Shown piece after piece: positions 12,909 to 22,873 of a stretch of 25,610 nt of DNA. Positions within the stretch are counted from its first letter, which is position 1, and every line of letters starts with the position of its first letter. Below the pieces are notes generated by a model that did not search any database, was not told the origin of the DNA, and was given only the letters and a program-made list of their open reading frames with translations. The stretch is taken from positions 1 through 25,610 of IMG/VR virus record IMGVR_UViG_3300042556_000487, one strand, 5' to 3'. The DNA is from a virus. The translations under genes and the position numbers were made by a program.

Positions 12909-13386
12909 CGAAGTTTGGGATTATGAGCGTGGTTGCGCTGTCCGAAAGGCGCTTCCTGAGGACGCTTTTTCCCTAGCTCCTAAGTTACGCCCTGAAGACT
13001 TGCGCGAAATAAGGGCCGTAACTACGGGATGTCCCGGGAAGGCCATAGAACAAGGGATCATCCAATCCCCCTATACATACAGCATAACTATCAAAAACGA
13101 GGTTGTGGCCATTTTCGGCGTAAATCATTATAGCCCAACGGTTGGCGTAATATGGTTGTTGGGAAGCAACGACTTACTAAAGGAAAAGATTGCTTTTCTC
13201 AGGCAAAGCCCTAATTGGATTAAGTCCTTTCACGAACTATACCCCATACTATTTAACGTTGTGTGCCTTTGGAATAAATTGCACGTAGATTGGCTTAAAT
13301 GGCTTGGCTTCAGGTTTATTAGGGAGTATAAGGAATACGGATTGAATAAAGAACCCTACATTGAATTTCTAAGCGTAAAACTCTGA
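12829..13386 (+). CDS. Internal virion protein A, T7 gp13-like (GNAT-fold, DUF2833-type)
   Basis: This 185-residue protein occupies the gp13 position between gp12 and gp14. The core reads LRPEDLREIRAVTTGCPGKA, then AIFGVNHYSPTVGVIWLLGS, a helix ending at LWNKLHVDWLKWLGFRFIRE, and EPYIEFLSVKL. This is the acyl-CoA N-acyltransferase-like fold of T7 gp13, which has W..V..GN..H.RFLK.IGA.F in the same place. Catalytic acetyltransferase activity is not implied. T7 gp13 has 138 residues, so this one is longer at the N-terminus. ATG 12829 is the only methionine in the frame; it overlaps gp12 by 80 bases and has no good ribosome site. A near-cognate start further in (for example CTG at about 12901) cannot be ruled out. 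Confidence 0.82.
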   Translation: MTHPTPAPSFRWTSRHNTSPVLKGLADEVWDYERGCAVRKALPEDAFSLAPKLRPEDLREIRAVTTGCPGKAIEQGIIQSPYTYSITIKNEVVAIFGVNHYSPTVGVIWLLGSNDLLKEKIAFLRQSPNWIKSFHELYPILFNVVCLWNKLHVDWLKWLGFRFIREYKEYGLNKEPYIEFLSVKL

Positions 13387-13389
13387 TAT

Positions 13390-14064
13390 ATGTGTGCCCC
13401 AGCAGTATTCGCCATTGGTAGCCTTGTAGTCGGCCTAGCCTCTACTGCCCTTCAGTACGTAGGGGCCCAACAACAAGCTAGTCAACAGGCTTCTTACCAA
13501 AATCAAATGATCACGCTGGAACAACAGCGTGCCCAACAAGAACAAGCCCAATTAGCTTTAAAAAACCAACAAGAACAAGAAGCGCTTCGCTTGCGTCAGG
13601 CACAGGAAAAAGAAGCCGCTTCGCGGGAACTTAATAAAGTTTCAATGGAAGCTAGAGCGGCGTCGTCCCGAGCCACCGTGGCCGCTGGCGAAGCTGGTAT
13701 TGGCGGTATTGCAGTTGAATCGCTTTTGGGGGAAATCAACCGCCAAGAGCTAGGTTATTTTGAAGCCAGCACTAGGCAGGGGCAGATGCGCGATGTTTAC
13801 TATGAACAAACTACAAAGAATATGAACAAAGCTTTGCAGATGAATTTGGATACTTCGCGCCTCTCGTCTCAAATGAACATTGCTCAAATCAACCGACCAA
13901 TTCAGCGCCCTTCTTTTGCTGGGTTTGCTATTAACGCTCTCGGCAACGTTCTCAGCGCTGGTCAAACTTATTACCAAGGCCGTTACTATCAGGGCGGAAC
14001 TGGCGGCGGTGGATTGCAAGATAACACCACCCCCGGCGGTGACGGGTGGCGCTTTAACATCTAA
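13390..14064 (+). CDS. Internal virion protein B, T7 gp14-like
   Basis: This 224-residue protein corresponds to T7 gp14 (196), which is ejected first and forms the outer-membrane channel of the DNA ejection conduit. It starts MCAPAVFAIGSLVVGLASTA, a Cys/Ala hydrophobic N-terminal helix like that of T7 (MCWAAAIPIAISGAQ). A long Gln/Ala/Glu helix follows (about residues 28-75). Then come the family segments SSRATVAAGEAGIGGIAVES and INRQELGYFEASTRQGQMRD. The C-terminus is Gly-rich (GGTGGGGLQDNTTPGGDGW). The start is three bases after the gp13-like stop. The stop overlaps the gp15-like start (TAATG). Confidence 0.88.
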   Translation: MCAPAVFAIGSLVVGLASTALQYVGAQQQASQQASYQNQMITLEQQRAQQEQAQLALKNQQEQEALRLRQAQEKEAASRELNKVSMEARAASSRATVAAGEAGIGGIAVESLLGEINRQELGYFEASTRQGQMRDVYYEQTTKNMNKALQMNLDTSRLSSQMNIAQINRPIQRPSFAGFAINALGNVLSAGQTYYQGRYYQGGTGGGGLQDNTTPGGDGWRFNI

Positions 14065-16373
14065 TGGCCGAGGAAAGAATCATTCCGCGCAGAGCGGAGC
14101 GAGGTTTAGGCTTTGCTCCTTCTATTACGCCGTCTCCGCTGGTCCAAGCTTCACAGCTTATGGCTCCCCCGGCCCCTGCGGCTTCTCAGCCCTCAGAGAG
14201 CAACGAGCTACTCCAAGTTGCCGAATCTCTCAAAGGGCTAAATTCGCAGTTAGCTTCGTTCGGCCTTTCTTATTTACGTGGCGAAGCCGTAGAAGCAAGA
14301 CAGGAAGGTGAAGCAGACGCCAATTCTGATCCTGAAAAAGCCCGGCAAGTCCTTCGGATGGGGTTTCAAAACGCTGTTAAAGCTGGTGTCCTTAAAGAAA
14401 GCAGTAACCCCATGTACTGGAAAAGCTACATGGAGAACACGGCTAAAAACATTGTTGCCCCGGGATTTCAAGAGTACCTTCACCAAAATTGGATGGGCAA
14501 AATGTCCGATCCAAAGAATACTGAGCCCATTGAATCCATTCAGGCTCAAGCGTGGGCGGAGTATCAAAAGAAGTCTGGTTTTAATTTAGATTCTGTTTTT
14601 GCAAAGGCGGCGGCGAATGAAGTTGCGGCCACCACTTTTAAGTCTTTTTCAACGTCGGCGCTAAACAGACGTTTGGAACAGCGCGAGATCGACGCTAGGA
14701 ACCAGCTTGGTATTTCTATTCAGCGCGGCTTTAAATCCGCTGAAGCTTTGCCTTCCGAAGAGCAAACGCAAGCAGTTGTAGGCTCTTTCATCGCGGCTGT
14801 TGGCGAAGCCGCTTCAAGCGGGATGTCAAACCCAACTTACTACGCCATTAAAACCGGGGTAATGCCTTACATTGATGAGTTGCGGCGTACAAATCCAGAC
14901 AAAGCCCTTTCGGTCATTGATTCAATTAAGAACACTAAACTGCCTAATGGGTACATTGTTGGAGAAGGAAACACTTTAGAGTTGTTTAATAACATGGAAG
15001 AAGCTGTTATTCGAACGATTCAAACAGAAGAAGGGTCCGCTCTTCAAGAACGAGGTAATGTACTTACTGCCGCTCAAGACAGGGCCTATATTTTGATTGA
15101 TCAGTACAAGAACATCAACGACCCCAACGCAATTAACGATATTACCAGCGCTCTTATTGCCGCCAACGTTCCTCTTCCTGACGGCTCTGGGAACTTTGTC
15201 CAAACTCCTCTATCCACCAAGACCGACTTACACGGAGTTATTGGAAACACGGTCAGGAAGCTGGTTGAGGAACGCCGTAACCTTAACGCACAGCCTAACT
15301 CCGAGCATATGACAAGGTTTCAGACTGCTATCGTCAACAACGACATTGCCGAGGCCAATAGACTCTACGATCTTGGCCAAGAGAGCGGGTTTAACGGGAC
15401 AAACCAAGCTAAAATGCTTGAAGCGTTGCAGTCTTTAAAAAGCTATGAGCCTTTACTAAAAAGTCAGTCTTCAGCCGAAGCACGGGCCGCAGTTAAGAGC
15501 TCGATTGGGATTGAATTTGACGATAGACCCGCTGTGGCAAATGCTTTAGCAGGGCTTGTAGACCTAGAATTTAATAAAGCTGTAAAAGTCGAGATGGACG
15601 CCTACTTAGCTGGCAACCCGGGCATGACTCAAGATAAAGCCGCTCCGATTGTTATGAATAACGTACGCGAAAGGGTTGTAAAAACTCTTCAAGATTACGG
15701 AAACAAGCAGATTAAAGCTATTGATATTGAAGAAAAACGCAACGCTGAGGTCCGGGCTAAAGCAGAGGCCGCGCAAGATACCGATAAGTCTTTAGCTGGA
15801 CCCGGATGGCTAAATTTTGACGAAGTTTCTCAAGTACAGACGTATCGTAACCGCATTCGGAACATTGTTGAACTAGCTAGGGCTTCTAAAATGGGTATTG
15901 CTCCTGACCGGGCTGATATTATTAAGCGTGATTTGGCTCGTTTGGACGCTAAAGTAGATAAAGTTGTCGCCCGCACAGCCGAAGAAGTGAGGAAAAAGAC
16001 TGAAACTAAGCTATTGGCCCCTAGTTCAGACCTTATTATGGACGTGCGGACGTATGATGTCCCTAAAAGCACAGCTAAAATGGAAGCTGACAAGTATCGC
16101 TATTGGACAGCTAAGGCTTCTAAAGGCTACACCCCGGCTGAGATTTTTTACGGCCAAACTGACGAAAACATCGAAATTGACCCAAACCTTAACCCTCTAG
16201 TAACCCCGGTGTTTACCTCTGTAGAAGAGCTTGCAAGCTTCCGAATTGCGTATAGAAACGGGGATGAACGTGCAAGGAAGATTATGGAGAATTTAAGCAT
16301 TCGCGATGTACCGCAATTTTTCCAAGCCCAAGCGCTAGCGGTTGAATCTCTTGGTCGAGGAAGAGGACTATAA
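14064..16373 (+). CDS. Internal virion protein C, T7 gp15-like
   Basis: This 769-residue, mainly helical protein fits T7 gp15 (747) in size, position and character. In T7, gp15 with gp16 forms the periplasmic tube for DNA ejection. The N-terminus has a Pro/Ala linker (LMAPPAPAASQPSE), then ANSDPEKARQVLRMGFQNAV and SSNPMYWKSYMENTAKNI. That pattern of SNP.....Y has counterparts in related gp15 proteins. No enzymatic motif is visible. Both ends use TAATG overlaps, coupling it with gp14 and gp16 for balanced synthesis. Assignment rests on synteny and general features more than on detailed residues. Confidence 0.87.
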   Translation: MAEERIIPRRAERGLGFAPSITPSPLVQASQLMAPPAPAASQPSESNELLQVAESLKGLNSQLASFGLSYLRGEAVEARQEGEADANSDPEKARQVLRMGFQNAVKAGVLKESSNPMYWKSYMENTAKNIVAPGFQEYLHQNWMGKMSDPKNTEPIESIQAQAWAEYQKKSGFNLDSVFAKAAANEVAATTFKSFSTSALNRRLEQREIDARNQLGISIQRGFKSAEALPSEEQTQAVVGSFIAAVGEAASSGMSNPTYYAIKTGVMPYIDELRRTNPDKALSVIDSIKNTKLPNGYIVGEGNTLELFNNMEEAVIRTIQTEEGSALQERGNVLTAAQDRAYILIDQYKNINDPNAINDITSALIAANVPLPDGSGNFVQTPLSTKTDLHGVIGNTVRKLVEERRNLNAQPNSEHMTRFQTAIVNNDIAEANRLYDLGQESGFNGTNQAKMLEALQSLKSYEPLLKSQSSAEARAAVKSSIGIEFDDRPAVANALAGLVDLEFNKAVKVEMDAYLAGNPGMTQDKAAPIVMNNVRERVVKTLQDYGNKQIKAIDIEEKRNAEVRAKAEAAQDTDKSLAGPGWLNFDEVSQVQTYRNRIRNIVELARASKMGIAPDRADIIKRDLARLDAKVDKVVARTAEEVRKKTETKLLAPSSDLIMDVRTYDVPKSTAKMEADKYRYWTAKASKGYTPAEIFYGQTDENIEIDPNLNPLVTPVFTSVEELASFRIAYRNGDERARKIMENLSIRDVPQFFQAQALAVESLGRGRGL

Positions 16374-19300
16374 TGGATTTTTTAGATCAGGTATCTCCTG
16401 AAGAATTAAATCAGGAGATTGATTCAGTTTACACCGAGCTCGAGCAAGGCGGACTCACTCGTCGTCGTGCAGTTGTAGCCGAACCAGTTCAACAACCAGC
16501 CGTTGCTCCTCAGCCTCAGCCTTCTGAGAGCATTGAGATTTCAGCACCTAAACTACAAACCCCTGTACAACCTAACCAGCCCGCTCCTAGCCCGGCTCAG
16601 GATGCTTTGGCTCCTTCCACACAAGAGCTAGGCGCTGAAGATTACTTGCTAGATGCCGCTACCGGGGCGGCTAGAGGTGTTGCCGGGGCAGTTGAAAGCG
16701 TTGCAGATTTAGTTGCTTTTGGAGCACTTCCTAATGATTTACTTACTCAATATCTTCCTAAAACAAAAACAGCGGTAGGAGGATTTGTTGAAGTAGGTAC
16801 AGAATTTGCTGTCGGGTTTATCCCGGTGTTTGGTGTGATAAATAAAGCGGCAAAGGTCGGCAAGCTAGCTAAAATGGGTTCAATCGGGCGCTGGCTCCAA
16901 AGGTCAGAAATAGGCCGTGGGGCGGTTGCTGGCGCTGTAGCAGATTTCTCAGTTTTTGACGAACACGAAGAGCGCCTTTCTAATCTTATTCAAGGCATCC
17001 CGGGTCTAGAAAACCCTGTAACTGAATACCTAGCGGCTGACAAAGATGACAGCCTTCTAGAGGGACGAATTAAAAATGTTCTTGAAGGGGTTATGGTCGG
17101 TGGAGTCATCGACGGCGTTATGCTTGGTATTAAGGCGCTTAAAAAGTCCAGAAACCTTGCTGAAGCCGGGAAAACAGCAGAAGCCGAAAAAGTATTAGAA
17201 GAAGCTGGAAAAGAAATTGACCCGCTTGTAAAGTCCGCACGCGAATCCGCTCAGGTGATGGAAACCGAGCTTGGTCGCCAAGACCAGCTTAGGCAATCTG
17301 TTGAAGGCGCTGAAGGACTAAAACAGGATTTAGCTCAAGGCCAGACGCTTTTGGGCCGTGACGCTCCTATAAATCAGTTTGCTAGCCCGCAAGAGCTACG
17401 AGCAAATTTTGACCAGCGCGGCGAGGGTCACGCAAAGTTTACTAAACGCCTTGACTTGCTTGTCGAGGACAAGGGCTTAACTGAAAACGGTAAAGACCTT
17501 ATTATTGGTACACTCTGGAAAGCCGAAGCAAATGACGAGTACCTTAAAAATTTAGAAGTAGCTACTTTAACGTCTAAATCCACAAGCCTTGGTAGAGGTG
17601 GGGTTATAGAAACCTCTGTAAGGAAAGACGGGGCCGTAGTACCCGGTTGGAAGCCTTTAATTACTCTACAAAAAGCGCTGGCTGATAAATACAAAATAGG
17701 AGAGAAAGAGGCTCAAACACTTTCTACGTTTTGGCATGAATACGGGCACTCTGGATATTATTCTCTTTTAAGCCCTGAGCAGAAAAGGCTTATTTCTGAC
17801 GCTTACTCGGCAACTACTCGATCAGAACGAGTTGGTTTCTTTAAAGAAGGCGTAGCCGCGACAAGAAAGACTTTTGAGCCCGATTACTACGCTAAATACT
17901 TTGCCAAAAGCGAAACTGAATGGTTTGCCCAATCATTTGCTGAGTACGTGATTAAAAACAAAACGGAGCACAAAGATTTGGTGGCCGTGTTTGAAGAGAT
18001 TCTTGGAAAAATTAAAGAAACGTTGAGCTCAATGTTTGGGCGAAAAGACCCGGCTACGCTAAACGATATTTTTGAATACGTTCTTAAAGGAGAGAATTAC
18101 GGTAAGAAGCCAACTTGGGGCGGATGGAAATTGTCTACGCTTGAGCTTGCTCAAAAAACTCCTAGGTACACGGACGCTAGGTTTATGGCTCGGGCTAGAG
18201 CGATAGGGGCTGACCCGGGAGAAGTAGGTAGAATCCTTCCAGAAGTAAGCCCTGAAACACGCAAACGTTTTGAAAACTACGTTAAGCTTTTTGAAGCAAA
18301 CCCAACGGACTTGCAGAACCTAGCTAAAGCTTGGGTGGATGACGGGGGCCGTCCTGTATTTAACTTAGAAGATTTTAAAGATACGGAAACAGCGCACCGG
18401 GCATCCTTGGCCCTGATGGAGACGTTTGCTGACGTGCTTGAAAAGGCCAAAGGCCCTGTCAGGACGCAAGAAGTTGTGGCCAAAGAGGCCCTAGATTTTA
18501 TTAAAAAGATGGATGGAGGTAACGCCGTTCTAAGCCGTCTGGCTAAGGACGCCCGTAACGAGCGCCACCTAGACGCACGTATCCGTGCTTACTACGGCAT
18601 GGCCGTGGCCCTGAAGGATAAGCAAGGCCAGCACACGGCTGAGTTCTTGAGGGCCCGTGATTGGCTACTTAAGTCGCCTAACGACCCAACAATTTTAAAG
18701 AAGTACGCTGAAAGCTATCTGGCCGCCACCCAAGTTCAAGACAACCTTCGCGAAGTGTTGTTTGGATACCAGACTATTCGTTCTTCGGCTGGGCGTAACC
18801 TCAACGTGTTTAAGCAGATTAAAGAAACTACAACTCTTGTCGAATACGCCAAAAGCCTTATGGAACAGGCTGGCGGCAAGGAGCAAGTTGAGATTACCCT
18901 AGAAAAACTGGACAAGCTTTATTCCAAGCACGGGGCGGCGGGGCTTGTTTCGCAAGCGCCCGTGTCTGCTCTCGATATGCACAACGAGTTGTGGATTAAC
19001 TTCCTGTTGTCTGGACCGAGAACTTTTTCAGTTAACGCCCTAGCTACTGGAATTAACACAATGCTTAAGCCTGTTACGTCAGCGCTTGGCTCGTACATGA
19101 TGTACCGAAACACGGGTGACACAAAATACAAGATGATGGCAGATGAGTTTATTAACGTCTACGGCTACATGATGGATTCTTGGAAAGAAGCCATGGAGCT
19201 CGGGATGAAAGCCTTTAAGGAAGGTGACAGCATTTTACAGCGTTCCTCGTCTCCGATTGAAAAAGGCCCTGCGATCACCGGGGAAAACGTAACTAAATTG

Positions 19301-21040
19301 CTTGGTCAGGAACGGGAAGCTAACCCTGTGCTGGCTGGTATCGCTGACTTCTTTGGAACAGTTGTTCGCACCCCTAGCAGAATACTTAACGGAACAGACG
19401 AGTTCTTTAAGCAGATTAACTATCGCTCTTACGCCAAGGCCAAAGCCACAATCGAGGCCATGGAAGCGCTTGGCGAGAAATCTACCGATCCTAAGGCTGT
19501 AGCTGAGTGGGTCAACGCACGCCTTAGCAACATTATTATGGGCGATGGCCGTCGCTACACTAAAAAGGCCGTCCGGGCTCAGGCGGTTGTGGAAGCGGCC
19601 CGGCAGTTCGGTGACGATGTTAACGGGCTTGAAGCCGCAGATTTTATTGCTGATTATGTTTCAAAGAATTGGGATTCGTCGCGTGGGGCGCTTTCTGATT
19701 ACGCTTTTGACGTAGCTCAGGAAGTGACGTTTACCCGTCGTGGAGAGCGCAATCCTTTGACAGGGAAAGCGTCCGTACAGTTATTCTTAGAGCGGGCCGC
19801 TAGCAACCACCCGGGCCTTCGTTTGGTCGTCCCGTTTGTGACAACACCGATGAACATCTTGAAGATGGTCGGGCAGTACACTTACGGCGCGGCTGTTTAC
19901 GGTACTGGTCTTGAAAAGATTCCGTTCCTAGGCGCTGAAAAACTCAGGCTTGCTAGAGAGTTGGCGTCTGGCGATCCAATGGTTGAAGCCGCCGCCCGTG
20001 GCAAGATTTACGTTGGCTTGGGCTTGTCTTCCACGGCTGTTATGGCCGCTATTTCTGGCACGATTACTGGCGGTGGCCCTGCCGATGAAAACGAGAAAAA
20101 GATTAAGATGCAAACCGGGTGGCGTCCTTACAGCATTAAAGTTGGGGATCAGTACATCTCTTACCAACGCCTCGACCCGTTTGCTTCCTTCCTTGGGCTG
20201 GCGGCTGATCTTGCCGAGCGATCCATGGCTTTAAAGGCACAGGACGAAAACGCCCTTCAAACTTCAATGGCCGCAATGGCCGTGGCTATCTCAAGAAACA
20301 TTACCAACAAATCCTACCTTGCGGGTATCGAGCAGATTACTGACGCCCTTTCTCAGCCTGAGCGCTTTGCTCCTCGGCTCTTGCAGAACAGGCTTGGCTC
20401 CTACATTCCTTCCGCCGTGTCGCAAGCCGTAGGAAGCTTTGGGGACGACCCCTATATGCGCGAAGCTAGGGGATGGTTTGACACGGTGTTTCGTAGATTG
20501 CCCGGCGCTTCGCGTACCGTAGACCCGACAAGAAACATTCTTGGTGAAAAAGTCGAGCGCACGGGCATCGCCCCGGGAATTGACTACGTAAACCCGATTG
20601 TTGTCAGTAGCTACAAGAAGGATAAAATCATGGACGAAATCGCGTCCCTTGAGCACGGATTTACCCTGCCTCGCCCAATCCAAGACGGAGGGCTTGACCT
20701 AACTCAATACGAGAACAACAAGGGGCAAACGGCTTATGACCGATGGCTTGAGCTACAGTCTGAGATTAGGATCAACGGACGAACCCTTCGTCAGGCATTA
20801 GACAAGCTTATAGCTAACGGACGATACCAAAAACTTAGCTCTGAGCTTATTGACGATTTTGACTCGCCTCGCACTAAGGAAATAAGAAAAGTTCTTAGTA
20901 CTTATCGTGCAAGGGCTAAGGAAACAATGCTTCGCGAGTTTCCAGACGTAAACCAGCAAGTTAACACAACAACTAGAGTTAAATTAGCCCTTAGACGTGG
21001 TCAGAGCGTAGAAGAACTCTTGTCACAGTTAAAGCAATAG
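16373..21040 (+). CDS. Internal virion protein D, T7 gp16-like, with LF-like zinc metallopeptidase motif
   Basis: This 1555-residue protein is the largest ejected core protein; T7 gp16 has 1318. A Pro/Gln-rich linker (about 33-80) precedes a glycine/alanine-rich hydrophobic region (about 95-155: GAARGVAGAVESVADLVAFG, VGGFVEVGTEFAVGFIPVFG). At 455-459 is HEYGH, an HExxH zinc-binding motif, and about 55 residues later is ETEWFAQSFAEYV (Glu516 region), like the third-ligand helix of anthrax lethal-factor peptidases (EAEFFAEAF). I see no T7-type lytic transglycosylase at the N-terminus. The long C-terminal part has hydrophobic segments near 1200-1230 (VGLGLSSTAVMAAISG) that may insert into the inner membrane. 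Peptidase activity is inferred from motifs. In T7 the analogous protein opens peptidoglycan; here the enzyme may act on a different wall or host protein target. Confidence 0.9.
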   Translation: MDFLDQVSPEELNQEIDSVYTELEQGGLTRRRAVVAEPVQQPAVAPQPQPSESIEISAPKLQTPVQPNQPAPSPAQDALAPSTQELGAEDYLLDAATGAARGVAGAVESVADLVAFGALPNDLLTQYLPKTKTAVGGFVEVGTEFAVGFIPVFGVINKAAKVGKLAKMGSIGRWLQRSEIGRGAVAGAVADFSVFDEHEERLSNLIQGIPGLENPVTEYLAADKDDSLLEGRIKNVLEGVMVGGVIDGVMLGIKALKKSRNLAEAGKTAEAEKVLEEAGKEIDPLVKSARESAQVMETELGRQDQLRQSVEGAEGLKQDLAQGQTLLGRDAPINQFASPQELRANFDQRGEGHAKFTKRLDLLVEDKGLTENGKDLIIGTLWKAEANDEYLKNLEVATLTSKSTSLGRGGVIETSVRKDGAVVPGWKPLITLQKALADKYKIGEKEAQTLSTFWHEYGHSGYYSLLSPEQKRLISDAYSATTRSERVGFFKEGVAATRKTFEPDYYAKYFAKSETEWFAQSFAEYVIKNKTEHKDLVAVFEEILGKIKETLSSMFGRKDPATLNDIFEYVLKGENYGKKPTWGGWKLSTLELAQKTPRYTDARFMARARAIGADPGEVGRILPEVSPETRKRFENYVKLFEANPTDLQNLAKAWVDDGGRPVFNLEDFKDTETAHRASLALMETFADVLEKAKGPVRTQEVVAKEALDFIKKMDGGNAVLSRLAKDARNERHLDARIRAYYGMAVALKDKQGQHTAEFLRARDWLLKSPNDPTILKKYAESYLAATQVQDNLREVLFGYQTIRSSAGRNLNVFKQIKETTTLVEYAKSLMEQAGGKEQVEITLEKLDKLYSKHGAAGLVSQAPVSALDMHNELWINFLLSGPRTFSVNALATGINTMLKPVTSALGSYMMYRNTGDTKYKMMADEFINVYGYMMDSWKEAMELGMKAFKEGDSILQRSSSPIEKGPAITGENVTKLLGQEREANPVLAGIADFFGTVVRTPSRILNGTDEFFKQINYRSYAKAKATIEAMEALGEKSTDPKAVAEWVNARLSNIIMGDGRRYTKKAVRAQAVVEAARQFGDDVNGLEAADFIADYVSKNWDSSRGALSDYAFDVAQEVTFTRRGERNPLTGKASVQLFLERAASNHPGLRLVVPFVTTPMNILKMVGQYTYGAAVYGTGLEKIPFLGAEKLRLARELASGDPMVEAAARGKIYVGLGLSSTAVMAAISGTITGGGPADENEKKIKMQTGWRPYSIKVGDQYISYQRLDPFASFLGLAADLAERSMALKAQDENALQTSMAAMAVAISRNITNKSYLAGIEQITDALSQPERFAPRLLQNRLGSYIPSAVSQAVGSFGDDPYMREARGWFDTVFRRLPGASRTVDPTRNILGEKVERTGIAPGIDYVNPIVVSSYKKDKIMDEIASLEHGFTLPRPIQDGGLDLTQYENNKGQTAYDRWLELQSEIRINGRTLRQALDKLIANGRYQKLSSELIDDFDSPRTKEIRKVLSTYRARAKETMLREFPDVNQQVNTTTRVKLALRRGQSVEELLSQLKQ

Positions 21041-21064
21041 TGTAAAAGGACACTACGTAATTTT

Positions 21065-22864
21065 ATGCCGAATACCTACATTGATTATGAAGCTCCCGTA
21101 GCTAACTATACGTTCACTTTTCCGTACCTAGACGTGTCTCACGTTAAGGTGTTTGTGGATGACGTAGCTAAAGTTCAGGGCACTCACTACACGGTTTCCA
21201 CTAATCCAACTCGCGTTGTCTTTACTGCTGGAAACACCCCGGCTAATGGGGCGATTGTTCGCATTCGTCGTGTTACTTTCAAGGATTCAGCCTTAGTGGA
21301 TTTTGTTAACGGATCGACGTTGCTCGAATCTGATTTAGATACAGCCGTTAGGCAGACGCTTTATATCAATCAGGAGACTACTGAACTTAACGACACGGCT
21401 CTTCAAATCGGCGCTGGAACTTCAGACTTTTACGCTCAGGACAAAAAGATAACCCACCTTGCTACGCCTACTCAAGCCAACGAAGCTACTAATAAATCTT
21501 ACGTTGACAGTACTACTGTAAGCGTCACCGGGGACACTATGACGGGCCCCTTGGCAATGTCTAATAACAAGATTACTGGATTGGGAACGCCAACGGCGGC
21601 TAGTGATGCTTCAACCAAGGACTACGTAGACACTACTGACACGTTGAAACTAAATAAAGCTGGTGACACCATGTCAGGTAATCTGGCTATGGGCGGAAAC
21701 CGAGTAACTGGTCTGGCCGAACCAGTTTTGGCGCAAGATGCGGCAACTTTAGCATCTGTGAATCAAGCCGTGTCTAATGCCGTTATTTTTGGCACTACAA
21801 ATCCCCCTTCTGTTTTCTCTTTTGTAGGGAACGGAAATTCTCAATTTACTTTAGAAGTATCAGGCCCTTCTTCTATTTTAACATCTTCTTCATATTTAGT
21901 TTCAATAGATGGAGTAGTACAAAAACCAGACACAGATTTTTCAATAATTCTAGCAACTACTAATTTAGATATTTTGTTTTCAGAGCCTCCCCCCACAGGG
22001 TCTTCGATTGTTGTGCAATGTGTTGGATTTAAAGTGCCAGTCGGTGATTCGCAAATTCCTCCGCTTTCCATAACTGCTGGAAAACTAGCCGCAGATTCGG
22101 TGACAAGTGTTAAAATTTTAAATGGAGAAATAACCTCTAATAAATTAGCTTCAACTATAGATTTTACAGGAAAAACAGTTAACGGGCTGACTAAATCAAC
22201 TGTTGGGTTAGCGAATGTTCAAAACCTTGACCAAACAAACGCAGATAACATTTCTTCTGGTACGTTAAATGCAGATAGACTCCCTAATTCTCCTGTTTTA
22301 AGTAGAGCAATAAATCCTAGGTTTGTTGAGACTTTTTCTATTGATAACAAAGGTCGCATTGTATCAGTTACTAATTCGACGGGCTCTAGGTGGCAGAACG
22401 CTTATGCGGTACTTTCTTTAGGCGCTGTGTCTGGTTGGGGAAGACAAACCGCTCCAATAACTCAATACTCAACGTACGGTACTTGGCAACAAATAGGAGC
22501 GTCAAACGGTTGGAGTGTTGTTACAAATAATGGAGCTTCTAGTAGCAACGGATTTGTTACTACAGGAGGTTTTTCAAGCGGAACGTACATTGCTCCTGCA
22601 ACAGGAACTTATAAAATAACCTTACAAGGTCTAATTTTAGGGGCTGGTAGCGGTTACTGCCAGCTTGGACTAGGGGCTACAACAGCAAATGTGGCATTTT
22701 ACAGTTACCAAAATTTTCTTGGCTACCAATTTCACACTCTTGTTGGATTTTTTGGAATGTTTGGCGGTTCTAGCTCAATATCCCCTTTTATGTTTATTTC
22801 AGGAGGGTCTTGGTTTACACACACAAGTGCGTACACAACAATGTTTGTAGAAAGATTAGATTAA
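21065..22864 (+). CDS. Tail fibre protein, T7 gp17-like N-terminus with C1q/TNF-like tip
   Basis: This 599-residue protein starts with the T7-type tail-attachment domain (about 1-115): TYIDYEAPVANYTFTFPYLD, VKVFVDDVAKVQGTHYTVS and STLLESDLDTAVRQTLYINQ. Three shaft repeats follow (about 120-235), with the pattern GDTMxGxLAMxxNxITGLxxP and xxDAxTKxYVD. The C-terminal part, from about residue 450, looks like a C1q/TNF-type jelly roll (GTYIAPATGTYKITLQGLIL; end FVERLD), a common receptor-binding tip. GC drops from about 55% (21661-21720) to about 28% (21841-21900) right after the shaft repeats, which suggests the distal half was acquired separately. It probably forms trimers that bind the host surface. 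Confidence 0.92.
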   Translation: MPNTYIDYEAPVANYTFTFPYLDVSHVKVFVDDVAKVQGTHYTVSTNPTRVVFTAGNTPANGAIVRIRRVTFKDSALVDFVNGSTLLESDLDTAVRQTLYINQETTELNDTALQIGAGTSDFYAQDKKITHLATPTQANEATNKSYVDSTTVSVTGDTMTGPLAMSNNKITGLGTPTAASDASTKDYVDTTDTLKLNKAGDTMSGNLAMGGNRVTGLAEPVLAQDAATLASVNQAVSNAVIFGTTNPPSVFSFVGNGNSQFTLEVSGPSSILTSSSYLVSIDGVVQKPDTDFSIILATTNLDILFSEPPPTGSSIVVQCVGFKVPVGDSQIPPLSITAGKLAADSVTSVKILNGEITSNKLASTIDFTGKTVNGLTKSTVGLANVQNLDQTNADNISSGTLNADRLPNSPVLSRAINPRFVETFSIDNKGRIVSVTNSTGSRWQNAYAVLSLGAVSGWGRQTAPITQYSTYGTWQQIGASNGWSVVTNNGASSSNGFVTTGGFSSGTYIAPATGTYKITLQGLILGAGSGYCQLGLGATTANVAFYSYQNFLGYQFHTLVGFFGMFGGSSSISPFMFISGGSWFTHTSAYTTMFVERLD

Positions 22865-22873
22865 AAAGGATTT

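Noticed and set aside
13880-14311. 143-codon + strand frame across the gp14/gp15 junction
   Set aside because: It is a shadow frame with low-complexity Leu/Ser/Arg content, spanning two well-supported genes joined by a TAATG overlap.
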